This document shows, one piece after another, positions 1 through 8,784 of a DNA stretch of 64,000 nt. The DNA comes from Paraburkholderia nodosa DSM 21604 (lineage in GTDB: Bacteria > Pseudomonadota > Gammaproteobacteria > Burkholderiales > Burkholderiaceae), in contig NZ_JAFA01000002.1 of the NCBI RefSeq assembly GCF_000519185.1, positions 124,001-188,000 of the forward strand, in the 5' to 3' direction. A model generated the notes under the pieces. That model did no database searches. It was not told the origin of the DNA and saw only the letters and a program-made list of their open reading frames with translations. Made by a program: the position numbers and the translations under genes. Positions within the stretch are counted from its first letter, which is position 1. Each line of letters begins with the position of its first letter.

Positions 1-113
1 GGACCGTCTCGAAGGGATGGCCATCCTGATCGCAGTCGTCGATGCAGGCAGTTTGTCAGCCGCGGCCCGGCAGCTCGGCCAGCCGCTGGCGACCGTCAGC
101 CGCAAGGTCGGCG
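1..113 (+). pseudogene. LysR-family regulator remnant, N-terminal HTH only
   Basis: The frame beginning DRLEGMAILIAVVDAGSLSA is the first part of a LysR helix-turn-helix, and position 1 is probably the last base of its ATG. The reading TVSRKV ends near position 108. After that the frame no longer looks like a LysR protein and runs out of frame across the next gene to a stop at 877. A normal LysR protein is about 300 residues, so only about 36 remain. The rest of the gene appears deleted and joined to the interior of an oxidoreductase gene near 108-114. The alternatives are an assembly or sequencing error at the junction. The identity of the fragment is clear. That it is a true deletion is inference. 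Confidence 0.6.
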
Positions 114-869
114 ATGTATATCGCGAGCCTCGCGGCAGTGACGAGCGAGATCGCGCTCGGCACGACCGGCATCGTCTTGCCGATGCGCGAGCCGCTTTTG
201 CTGGCCAAGCAGGTGAATTCGCTCGACCAGTTGACGAATGGAAGGCTGCTATTAGGGATGTCTTCGGGAGATCGACCTTCCGAGTATCCTGTCTTCGGCA
301 TCGACTTCGATACGCGTGGCGAGCGGTTTCGCGACGCCTTCGAGACTTACCGCACGGTCAGCGAGCAGCCCTTTCCGGTGTTCTCCTCGCCGCGCTTCGG
401 CAAATCGGGCGGCACGCTCGACATGTTGCCCAAGCCGCCTTATGGACGTACGCCGGCCATTGCCGTCGGCAGGGCACAGCAGAGTCTCGAATGGATCGCG
501 GCGCACATGGACGGCTACCTCGGCTTCGTGCCCGGCCCCGCCGCGCTCGATGCGTTCGCGCAGAGCTGGAAAGAGCAGGTCGCCCAGTCGATGGGCCGCG
601 AAGCCTTCAAGCCGATTGCCTTTGGCGGCTACCTCTATCTGCACCCGCGGCCCGATTACCCGTTCCGCGCCATCAAGGGCGGCTTCGCTATCGGCAGCCG
701 TTCGCTCAGGCATTTCCTCGAGCAGGCACGCGAAGCGGGTGTCAGCCACGTCGCGCTGAATCCGAAAGTCACGCCGCGCCCGTATGCGGATGTACTGGAC
801 GAATTGCACAGCGAAGTGCTGCCGTACTTTATCCCGGAGGTTTTTCATGCAACACGCGAACATACGTGA
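114..869 (+). pseudogene. Luciferase-like (LLM class) flavin oxidoreductase, N-terminus missing
   Basis: From Met114 the frame reads as the middle and C-terminal part of an LLM-class flavin-dependent oxidoreductase of the BA3436 type. Segments such as EIALGTTGIVLPMREPLLLAKQ and LLLGMSSGDRPSEYPVFG are characteristic. Family members have about 75-80 residues before this point, forming the first strands of the TIM barrel with part of the flavin site. Here they are replaced by a LysR remnant in another frame. An in-frame ATG at 42 would only add residues encoded by the lysR sequence. The remaining 251 codons are intact, so the loss may be recent or a truncated protein may still be made. Activity without the N-terminus is unlikely. 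The stop overlaps the start of the next gene by 23 bases, so the two were probably co-transcribed. Confidence 0.6.
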
Positions 870-1236
870 CGCGCTGAATGCGCACTGGCAGGCGTCGGCG
901 GCCGGCGATCTCGAAGCCGAACACGACATCTACGCCGACGACGCCATCTGCGATTACCCGCAATCCGGTGAACGCATCCTCGGGCGCAGGAATTTGCAGG
1001 CCCTGCGCGGACATCATCCCGGCAAGCCGTCCGGTTTCGAAATCAGACGCCTGCAGGGCGAAGGCAATCTCTGGGTGACCGAATACACCATCGCGTACCA
1101 GGGGCGATCCGCTTTCACCGTGAGCATCATGGAATTCCGTGACGGCAAGGTCGTTCACGAGACCCAATACTTTTCGGAATCCTTTGAAGCGCCCGCCTGG
1201 CGCAGCCAGTGGGTACAGAAGATCACGACCAGCTAA
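847..1236 (+). CDS. SnoaL-like / nuclear transport factor 2 fold protein
   Basis: This 129-residue protein has the SnoaL-like alpha+beta cone pattern. An N-terminal helix (DALNAHWQASAAGDLEAE) is followed by YADDAICDYPQSGERILGR and C-terminal strands ending KVVHETQYF. This fold covers small polyketide cyclases, hydratases and ligand-binding proteins, and the specific reaction cannot be read from sequence. The start at 847 is supported by a GGAGG at 836-840. It lies inside the end of the truncated LLM oxidoreductase, which suggests translational coupling and a shared role in oxidising a small organic compound. The gene itself looks complete. Confidence 0.8.
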   Translation: MQHANIRDALNAHWQASAAGDLEAEHDIYADDAICDYPQSGERILGRRNLQALRGHHPGKPSGFEIRRLQGEGNLWVTEYTIAYQGRSAFTVSIMEFRDGKVVHETQYFSESFEAPAWRSQWVQKITTS

Positions 1237-1278
1237 CATCCGCTTCGAAACATCGATTACGCAAGCTGAAAAGCGACT

Positions 1279-1336
1279 GATAGCCGGCCATACCCGCGCC
1301 GGCTATCTTCAAACGCGCGGCGTTTTCACGCCGCGC
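1279..1336. terminator. Two hairpins between convergent genes, likely bidirectional terminator
   Basis: Two perfect inverted repeats lie between the converging ends of the SnoaL-like gene and mmsA. The first has 9-bp arms, GATAGCCGG at 1279-1287 and CCGGCTATC at 1299-1307. The second has 9-bp arms, GCGCGGCGT at 1315-1323 and ACGCCGCGC at 1328-1336, with a four-base loop. Neither has a long T-tract, so the terminator role is inferred from position and stem strength. Confidence 0.55.
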
Positions 1337-1341
1337 TTACC

Positions 1342-2859
1342 TTATTTCGACGCGGGCATGGCGAATTCCGCGCCCTTGTCGATGCTGTCGGGCCAGCGCT
1401 GCGTCACGCTCTTGTAGCGCGTGTAGAAGCGCACGGCTTCCTCGCCGTAAGCGTGATGATCGCCGAACAGCGAGCGCTTCCAGCCCCCGAACGAATGCCA
1501 AGCCGACGGAACCGGACTCGGCACGTTGATGCCCACCATGCCGATCTGAATCTGCCGGGTAAACGTGCGTGCCGCGGCGCCATCGGCCGTGAACAAGGTG
1601 ACGCAATTGCCGAGTTCGTGCGCGTTGACAAGCTCGATTGCGCTGGCGAGATCCGGCACGCGCACCACCGAAAGCACCGGCCCGAAAATCTCTTCCCGAT
1701 AGATCTTCATATCCGGCTTCACGTCGTCGAAGAGCGAGCCGCCGAGGAAGAAGCCCTCTTCGTGCCCGGCCACGGTATGGCCGCGCCCGTCCACCACGAG
1801 CTTCGCGCCAGCGGCGACGCCCGCATCGATATAACCCAGCACCTTGGTGCGATGCGCGGCGCTGATGAGCGGCCCCATGTCCAGATCGGGCTCCATGCCC
1901 GCGCCGATGCGCAGCGCACGCACGCGCGGCGCGAGACGCTCGATCAGTTCGTCGCCAATGCTGCCTACCGCCACCGCGACCGAGGTCGCCATGCAGCGCT
2001 CGCCCGCCGAGCCATACGCCGAATTGATCAGCGCATCGACGGCTTGATCGAGATTCGCGTCGGGCATGACGACGAGATGATTCTTCGCACTGCCCAACGC
2101 CTGCACACGCTTGCCGCGTTTGGCGCCTTCGGCGTAGATATATTCGGCCACCGGAGTGGAGGCGACGACGGACATCGCGGCCACGTCGGGATGCTGAATC
2201 AGCGCATCGACGGTGCCCTTGTCGCCGTTCACCACGTTGAACACACCTTTGGGAAAGCCCGCCTCGATGAAGAGTTCCGCCAGCCGGATCGACGACGACG
2301 GCGTGCGCTCCGAGGGCTTGAGGATGAATGTGTTGCCGGTCGCGGCGGCCATGACGAACATCCAGCACGGCACCACCACCGGAAAATTGAACGGTGTGAC
2401 GCCCGCAATCACGCCCACGGGCTGACGCAAATTCCAGCTGTCGACGCCGCTGCTGCTTTGGTCGGTAAAATCGGTCTTGAGCAGGTTCGGAATGCCGCAC
2501 GCGAATTCGACGATCTCGATGCCGCGCATCACCTCGCCCTTGGCGTCCGAGAAGAGCTTGCCGTGGTCGCGCGTAATGAGTTCGGCAACCTCGTCCAGGT
2601 GCGCCTCGAGCAGTTCCTTGAACTTGAACATCAAGCGCGCGCGCTTGAGCGGCGGGGTTTCGCTCCAGGCTGCAAACGCGGTTTTCGCGGCCGCGACGGC
2701 GGCGGCAACCTCATCGGGATTCGCAACCGGCACGCGCGCCGTAATGCGGCCCTGCGCGGGATCGTAGACGTCGTTGAACCGGCCGCTCACGCCAGCGGTG
2801 TTTTGACCGTCGATGAAATGTTTCAGTTGGCGCACCGCGCCCTGGTTTGCTTCGCTCAT
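1342..2859 (-). CDS. mmsA: Methylmalonate-semialdehyde dehydrogenase (CoA-acylating)
   Basis: A 505-residue aldehyde dehydrogenase of the MmsA type. It oxidises methylmalonate or malonate semialdehyde with NAD+ and CoA to propionyl-CoA or acetyl-CoA, in valine, beta-alanine and inositol breakdown. Visible family marks are [14 protein letters not shown] near residue 155, KPSERTP at 181, ALGSAKNH at 254 and the catalytic cysteine in GERCMA (Cys289). Length matches the family. The ATG at 2859 is preceded by AAGGAAGG. No mmsB or myo-inositol gene is adjacent, so the pathway it serves here is unclear. The upstream gene on the same strand is a large sensor kinase, but the 269-base gap makes a shared transcript uncertain. 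Confidence 0.93.
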   Translation of the reverse strand: MSEANQGAVRQLKHFIDGQNTAGVSGRFNDVYDPAQGRITARVPVANPDEVAAAVAAAKTAFAAWSETPPLKRARLMFKFKELLEAHLDEVAELITRDHGKLFSDAKGEVMRGIEIVEFACGIPNLLKTDFTDQSSSGVDSWNLRQPVGVIAGVTPFNFPVVVPCWMFVMAAATGNTFILKPSERTPSSSIRLAELFIEAGFPKGVFNVVNGDKGTVDALIQHPDVAAMSVVASTPVAEYIYAEGAKRGKRVQALGSAKNHLVVMPDANLDQAVDALINSAYGSAGERCMATSVAVAVGSIGDELIERLAPRVRALRIGAGMEPDLDMGPLISAAHRTKVLGYIDAGVAAGAKLVVDGRGHTVAGHEEGFFLGGSLFDDVKPDMKIYREEIFGPVLSVVRVPDLASAIELVNAHELGNCVTLFTADGAAARTFTRQIQIGMVGINVPSPVPSAWHSFGGWKRSLFGDHHAYGEEAVRFYTRYKSVTQRWPDSIDKGAEFAMPASK

Positions 2860-3128
2860 ACGTCCTTCCTTTAGGGGGTTTGGGCGCTGCGCGCGGATCG
2901 AAGAGAGTCCGCATTGCAGCGCGCGTCAAGTCAAGTGGCCGGGTATCTCCACGACTCCCCGCCAGGACCGGCAGTCATTGACCGCCGACGAGAACAGTCT
3001 ACGTTTTGCGGCTCCTGGCCGAGGGGCTAGCTGCGACGGTTTGGGGACATTCCCGGCGCGTTTCCGGCCATGGCGACAACGCGGAAATCGAGGCGATCTG
3101 AAGGGTCGTATGACTTGGCGGGGCGGCG

Positions 3129-6100
3129 CTAACTACGCGCTGGCAGCGAGGCGTTACCTTGTGCGGGAAGCGTGAAATGGAAGCGGGCGCCAACGGGGAC
3201 GTTCGGCGTCACCCACAAGCGCCCGCCGTGGCTCTGCACGATCGATCGACAGATGGGTAGCCCCATGCCCAAACCGTCGGGCTTGGTCGTGAAAAAGGCC
3301 TCGAATACGCCCTCGAGATTGCCGGCGGCGAGTCCCGGTCCGGAATCCTGCACGGTAATGCAAAGTTCGTTTTCGTCGGTCCTGCCGGTTCGGATCAGTA
3401 GCGTGCGCTCGCCGGCTTTCAGTTCGCTCATTGCCTCGATGGCGTTGATCATCAGATTGAGCATGACCTGCTGCAATTGCACCCGGTCGCCCTGAACGCG
3501 TGGCAACCCCTCGGCGAGTTGCACCGTGAGTTCGACCCCGGACTTGCTGGCTTCGCCGCGCACGAGCGCGATCAGTTCCCGAATCATGTCGTTGACATCG
3601 AGCCCGTCGGTGCGCAGCGGCTCTTTCTTGAAGTAGGCACGGGTCCTGTCGACAATGCCGTTGGCGCGGTCGCTGTCCGCGACGATGCGGGTGAGCGCGA
3701 GACGCGCTTCGTCGAAATTCGGCGGGCGCGCCGCGAGCCAACGCAAGGCCGCACTCGCGTACGCCGCGATGGCGGTGATCGGCTGCTTCACTTCATGCGC
3801 GATCGACGCCGATAGCTGCCCCATCGTCGCCACGCGGTTCGAATGCGCCAGCACCGTCTGGAGTTCGCGGTAGCGTCGTTCGCTGTCTTGCACGTCCTGT
3901 TGCGCGCGCTTCTGGTCGGTCAGGTCGAGTATGAACGCGACGCCCTGCCCCGCGCGGTCGCCAAACGCCGCTGCACCAACCATGACGGACACGCGGCTGC
4001 CGTCCTTGCGAAAATATTCCTTCTCGAACGGTTTGGCGCTACCCGTGGCCTGCAATTCCGCCTTCACCCGCTCGTCGCGCTCATGCCATTCGGGCGGAGT
4101 CAGGTCGGGCCAGCGAATCTGCCCGGATCGCAGATCTGCCGCGGTGTAACCCACAATGCGCAGAAATGCATCGTTGGCGTCGACGACATTCCCTTCGAAG
4201 TCCCAGATGTGAATGCCGATGATATTGGAGTCCACCAGGCGCCGGACCTTTGCTTCGCGTTCCTGAAGATCGGCATACAGGCGCGTATTCTCCAGAGATA
4301 TGGCGGCCTGCGAGGCGAGCAAGTCGAGCAGTGCCGAGCGGCGTGCGGTGAACACATGGGAAGCCTCGGTGTTCTCCAGATACAGCAGCCCACTGAGTTT
4401 GCCCTGCCTGACCAGCGGCAGGCAGAATACGGACCGCGTGGCGCCGCTCGCCAGATACCCGTCTTCGGGAAAGAGACTGGACGTCCCGGCATCGTCGATG
4501 ATGACGCGCTTGCCCGTGTGCATGACGTAACGCAGCAGCGCCGCGGGCGTGGCCGTGCCGGTGTCCGGCAAGCGCTTCACCTCGATCCCGTTACCGTCGA
4601 TACGCGCTTCCGCCTCGATGCGGTAGCCGTCCGGCTGCTCGGGCACGATCAGCAGACCACGGTCCGCGCCTGCGGTTTCCAGCGCGATCGTCATCAGGCG
4701 CTCGACCAGGCGCTTCAGTTCGATCTCACTGGAGAGCGCGTGAGAGGCCTTGAGCAGCGTTGCTGCGTCGAACTGGCGCCAGTCGAAGCTGAGCGTCGAC
4801 GTCAGCGTGCTCCCTTCCAGATCGGCCAGGCGCGGGAATTCGCTGTCGAGCTGCACGATCTTGCTTTGCGCGCCCCAGGCGCCGAAACACCGGCGCGCAT
4901 TGCGCAAATGACCTTCGGCGCTCGTCGCGAGGCCCATGCGCAAATAGAAACGGCCGGCCAGTTCGCTGGCCATGCCTTCGTGATGCGCAAAGCCATTCTC
5001 GCGAGCGCAGCGAATCGCCTCCTCGTACAGGCGCATGGCGTCGAGTTCGCGCCCCTCCAGACGCGCGAGTTCCGCGCTGAGCAACGCATAGCGGTTCTGA
5101 TAGTTCTCCGGACAATGTCCGGCCCACGTTTCAAACTTCTCGAGTGTCTCTGCGAGCAGGCGTTTGTCAATTTCCTGCTGCTCGGGAGAGGACTCGGGAT
5201 AAAGCGCCGTCAAGGTGAGCATATGAAAAAAGTGAAAGGTCGGTTCGATCGCCAGCGCCATCACCGAACTCAGCACGGCCTGCGCCTGCTGCACTGCCGC
5301 CAGCGCGTCGACATAGCGGCCATCGAGAAACGCGAGCATGACCTTGATGATTCGATAGACGCCAATGGCGCAACCGAAATTCGACTTGACGATCGCCTCG
5401 AAACAGGCGGCTTCGTCGAACGTCTCGTCATTCAGATCGAACGGTTTGGCCGTCCTGCCCCGCAGACTGATGACGCATTGCCGTTCGACCCGAATCAGTT
5501 CGTAGACCGCGTCGTTGTGGCTCTGCCGCATGAGCGCCGCGTACTTTTCGGCAATCGCCTGCACGTCTTCGAGCGCGGCCCCGCTCTCGAGCGACTGCCA
5601 GACGGCATTGAACGCCACGTTGCCGGCAAAAACGAAATCGCCCACTTCCATGCACTCGGCTGTCGCCCGTTCCAGCACCGGGAGATTCGCGGCGATGTGG
5701 CGGCGCCAGAAATTGACGTGGGCGCCATACAGATGAAGCAGCTTTCCATTCAAGTGCCGATTGCCGAATCTCTCGTTCAGCTTCAGTGACATCTCCGACA
5801 CCTGAACCGCCGTGGGAATATCGCCGATCAGCGAAACCAGCATGAGCGCGTAATTGCCGAACGCAAAACTCGAGTTATCGGTCATGCCGTGCTGCAAGGA
5901 GAGATTGACCGCCTCGAGCGTGACGAGCGGATAAAACGCGGGCCGCGCGGCAAACGCGCAGTTCATCGCCTGCAGGAGCAGATTGACGATCGCGTGGATC
6001 GCGGGGTCCGTCGCCACCGGCGCCTCGACGAGTTCGCCGATGGAACGGCCCGCCTGATTGACGCGAACGTCGTGCAGGGCGGCATGGAACGCCGCCTGAA

Positions 6101-8639
6101 TCGCCTCATCGGTTTCAGGAAAGTGGATATCGAAGCCGCGCAGCGCAACGAGCGCGACCGCGAAGCTTTCGTCGTATCTTCCGGCAAGCTGATACAACTC
6201 GATGCGCAAGCTGTAGACCTTGGCGCGATCGAGACTGGAGCGCGCCGTGGCGAGCATCATGTCCGCCAGGGCATCTGCTTTTGCAAAGTCGCCCACCAGA
6301 TATTCGCACTCCGAAAACGCGAGATAGAGTTCGAACGTGCTCTCGTAGCGCAGCGTCCACGCGGCGGGCGACAGCAAGGCCACGCCTTGCGCGAAATAGC
6401 CCAGTGCGGCCACATAGGCCGTCGAACGCATGGCCCGCCTGCCCGCGACGAGATTCACGGCAACCGCCTGCTCACGTTCCGTTTCGTCCACGATCAGCGC
6501 CGCGCCGCGATTGAGATGGTTCACGATGTCGAAAATCGCCTCTTCGAGCGCGTCCGGCGGCGTGCGCGACACCAGCGCCCGGCCGATCCGCAGGTGCGCG
6601 GCAGCCCGTTCGTTGGCCGGAATGAGCGCGTACGCGGCCTCCTGCACGCGATCGTGCGCGAATTCATAGACATTGGCCTCGCGAAAGACCAGGCCCGTTC
6701 GCACGGCTTCCCACAGGTCCGCGTGCATCTTCTCTTCGGAGCCGCCCTGAACCCAGGTCAGCGCGGCGACTTCCGCAACGTTGCCAAGGCACGCCAACTG
6801 GCCCAATGCGTCGCGCGCCGCGGGCGGCAGCCGGCTCAACTTCGCCGCCATTAAATCGGCGACGTTCTCGGTGTAGCCCTTCGCGCGAATGCGCGGCAGT
6901 TCCCAGCCCCACTTCGCGGCGCGCGGATCGAAAGCGAGCAGGTCTTCATCGGCGAGCGCGGTCAGAAACTGGATCGTGAAGAACGGATTGCCGCCGCTTT
7001 TCTCATGCGCCAGTTGCGCCAGCGGTGCGACGCTCGCGCGGTCACAGTGCAGCGCATCCGCCACGAGTTGCGTCACGTTGTCCCTCGTGAGCGGCGCAAG
7101 CTCGATTTGCTGCACTTTGCCTTCGGTGCGGGCAATCGACTCGAGCGTGCGCGCGAATGGGTGGGTAGCGTCGACCTCGTTGTCCCGATAGGCGCCCACC
7201 AGCAGAACGTCCCGCACGTCCGGATGCATGGCGAGATGCGCGAGCAGGTCGAGCGTCGCCGTATCGACCCATTGCAGATCGTCGATAAACAAGGCGAGCG
7301 GGTGCTCCGGCCGCGCAAATACGCCGAGAAAGCGTCGAAATACGATCTGGAAGCGATTTTGCGCGTCTTGCGGCGGCAGCGTCGGCGCAGCCGGCTGCTC
7401 GCCGATGATGAGCGCAAGCTCAGGGATCAGATTCACGATCAGTTGCCCGTTGGGCCCGAGTGCGTCCATCAGTGCGCGCCGCCACGGCTCGACCTCAGCC
7501 TCCCGCATGCTCAGCAGGTTGCGCACGAGGGTCTGGAAGGCCTGCGCGAAAGGCACGTACGGAATGCCGCGCCGGTACTGGTCGAACTTGCCGGAAGCGA
7601 AGAGACCGCGCGGCGGGACCAGCACCCTGTGCAACTCGTTCACGACCGACGACTTGCCGATGCCCGGATAGCCCGAGATCAGCACCAGTTCGACCGACCC
7701 GTTGCCGACCACGCGATCGAACGCGCTGGTCAGTGCTTCGATTTGCGCCTCGCGTCCGTACAGCTTCTCGGGAATCAGCAACTGGTCGGACGCGTCGTGC
7801 TCCCCCAGCGGGAATGGGTCGATGCGATGGTGCGCTTGCCATGCCGCGAGGCACGAGCGCAGATCGGCCTCGAGTCCCGCCGCAGTCTGATAGCGGTCCT
7901 CGGCGGCCTTCGCGAGCAGCTTCAGCACGATGCCCTCGAGCGCCTGCGGAATCGCGTCGCGGCGCGCCCGGGGTGGCGTGGGCTTGCGCGCGATATGGCA
8001 ATGAATCCACTCCATTGCGTCCGAAGCCTTGAACGGCAGCGACCCGGTGAGCATCTCATACAGCGTGACGCCGAACGAATAGAGATCGCTGCGCGTGTCG
8101 ATCGAACGGTTCATGCGGCCGGTCTGCTCGGGCGCCATATACGCAAAGCTGCCGGCCACGATCTCGGGCGGCGCGGGCGGCTGATGTTCGTGCGGCAGTT
8201 GCGAAGCGATACCGAAGCCGGTGAGCCGCACGTTGCCGCTGCGGTCGACGAGCACATTCGCTGGCTTGATGTCTTTGTGAACGAGGCCGCATCGATGCAC
8301 GTGGCCAACCACCTTCGCCAGATTGACCGCAATGCGCAACAGGCGCGCGAGTTCGAACGGCCCCGCAAGCGTGCGATCGAGGGGTTCGCCGCCGTCGTCG
8401 TCGAGCACGAGCATGGGCGGCTCTCTGTGCCGGTAGAGCGCAAGCGGCCGCGCCGCCCAGCTGGAATCGAGCAGGGCGGCGAGTCCGTATTCGCGCTCGA
8501 GGCGCTTCACGCCCACCGGGTCCGCCCGCGTGGCGACCAGCGCGAGCACCGAGACGGGATGGCTGCGTTTGCGGGCGCGATACAGTGAAAAGTCGCCGTC
8601 GTCGCGCAGCGGCTCCAGCTCATATCCAGCGAGATCCAT
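3129..8639 (-). CDS. Trifunctional pseudokinase / AAA-type ATPase / GAF-PAS sensor histidine kinase
   Basis: A giant 1836-residue cytoplasmic signalling protein. Residues ~1-270 form a serine/threonine-kinase-like domain, with HKDIKPANVL at 121-130, APEQ at 169-172 and SDLYSFGV near 184. Residues ~290-690 are a predicted ATPase with P-loop GYPGIGKSS (323-331) and Walker B LALFIDD. Residues ~700-1270 are a helical TPR-like region. A GAF domain (~1290-1440), a PAS domain (~1470-1590) and a histidine kinase follow, with H-box SIAHEVKQPI (His1615), N-box NLMINAIEAM, DSGPGLA and GLGMGLPICR. The kinase-like domain has no VAIK lysine and reads GFG where DFG is expected, so it is probably a pseudokinase, as seems common in this family. 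The start at 8639 has AGGAG eight bases upstream and is preferred over ATG 8657. No response regulator gene is adjacent. Confidence 0.88.
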   Translation of the reverse strand: MDLAGYELEPLRDDGDFSLYRARKRSHPVSVLALVATRADPVGVKRLEREYGLAALLDSSWAARPLALYRHREPPMLVLDDDGGEPLDRTLAGPFELARLLRIAVNLAKVVGHVHRCGLVHKDIKPANVLVDRSGNVRLTGFGIASQLPHEHQPPAPPEIVAGSFAYMAPEQTGRMNRSIDTRSDLYSFGVTLYEMLTGSLPFKASDAMEWIHCHIARKPTPPRARRDAIPQALEGIVLKLLAKAAEDRYQTAAGLEADLRSCLAAWQAHHRIDPFPLGEHDASDQLLIPEKLYGREAQIEALTSAFDRVVGNGSVELVLISGYPGIGKSSVVNELHRVLVPPRGLFASGKFDQYRRGIPYVPFAQAFQTLVRNLLSMREAEVEPWRRALMDALGPNGQLIVNLIPELALIIGEQPAAPTLPPQDAQNRFQIVFRRFLGVFARPEHPLALFIDDLQWVDTATLDLLAHLAMHPDVRDVLLVGAYRDNEVDATHPFARTLESIARTEGKVQQIELAPLTRDNVTQLVADALHCDRASVAPLAQLAHEKSGGNPFFTIQFLTALADEDLLAFDPRAAKWGWELPRIRAKGYTENVADLMAAKLSRLPPAARDALGQLACLGNVAEVAALTWVQGGSEEKMHADLWEAVRTGLVFREANVYEFAHDRVQEAAYALIPANERAAAHLRIGRALVSRTPPDALEEAIFDIVNHLNRGAALIVDETEREQAVAVNLVAGRRAMRSTAYVAALGYFAQGVALLSPAAWTLRYESTFELYLAFSECEYLVGDFAKADALADMMLATARSSLDRAKVYSLRIELYQLAGRYDESFAVALVALRGFDIHFPETDEAIQAAFHAALHDVRVNQAGRSIGELVEAPVATDPAIHAIVNLLLQAMNCAFAARPAFYPLVTLEAVNLSLQHGMTDNSSFAFGNYALMLVSLIGDIPTAVQVSEMSLKLNERFGNRHLNGKLLHLYGAHVNFWRRHIAANLPVLERATAECMEVGDFVFAGNVAFNAVWQSLESGAALEDVQAIAEKYAALMRQSHNDAVYELIRVERQCVISLRGRTAKPFDLNDETFDEAACFEAIVKSNFGCAIGVYRIIKVMLAFLDGRYVDALAAVQQAQAVLSSVMALAIEPTFHFFHMLTLTALYPESSPEQQEIDKRLLAETLEKFETWAGHCPENYQNRYALLSAELARLEGRELDAMRLYEEAIRCARENGFAHHEGMASELAGRFYLRMGLATSAEGHLRNARRCFGAWGAQSKIVQLDSEFPRLADLEGSTLTSTLSFDWRQFDAATLLKASHALSSEIELKRLVERLMTIALETAGADRGLLIVPEQPDGYRIEAEARIDGNGIEVKRLPDTGTATPAALLRYVMHTGKRVIIDDAGTSSLFPEDGYLASGATRSVFCLPLVRQGKLSGLLYLENTEASHVFTARRSALLDLLASQAAISLENTRLYADLQEREAKVRRLVDSNIIGIHIWDFEGNVVDANDAFLRIVGYTAADLRSGQIRWPDLTPPEWHERDERVKAELQATGSAKPFEKEYFRKDGSRVSVMVGAAAFGDRAGQGVAFILDLTDQKRAQQDVQDSERRYRELQTVLAHSNRVATMGQLSASIAHEVKQPITAIAAYASAALRWLAARPPNFDEARLALTRIVADSDRANGIVDRTRAYFKKEPLRTDGLDVNDMIRELIALVRGEASKSGVELTVQLAEGLPRVQGDRVQLQQVMLNLMINAIEAMSELKAGERTLLIRTGRTDENELCITVQDSGPGLAAGNLEGVFEAFFTTKPDGLGMGLPICRSIVQSHGGRLWVTPNVPVGARFHFTLPAQGNASLPARS

Positions 8640-8784
8640 GACGGAAGCTCCTGTCATGATGCGATCTTCATCCGGAAATGATTTTGCACGCGCGCCTGTC
8701 TTTACGCCATGGCGAGCGGCGCACCGTCATCGATTGTCCTGAACAATGAAGGTGGGCATGACAGGTGGGCATTCGGGCTAAAGA

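Noticed and set aside
1453..2874. 473-codon open frame on the + strand
   Set aside because: It is opposite mmsA, has a His/Arg-rich composition with no domain, and arises from GC-rich codon use.
3843..5789. 648-codon open frame on the + strand, and another at 7005-8588
   Set aside because: Both lie opposite the sensor kinase, have Arg/Gln/His-rich composition and no start signals or family motifs.
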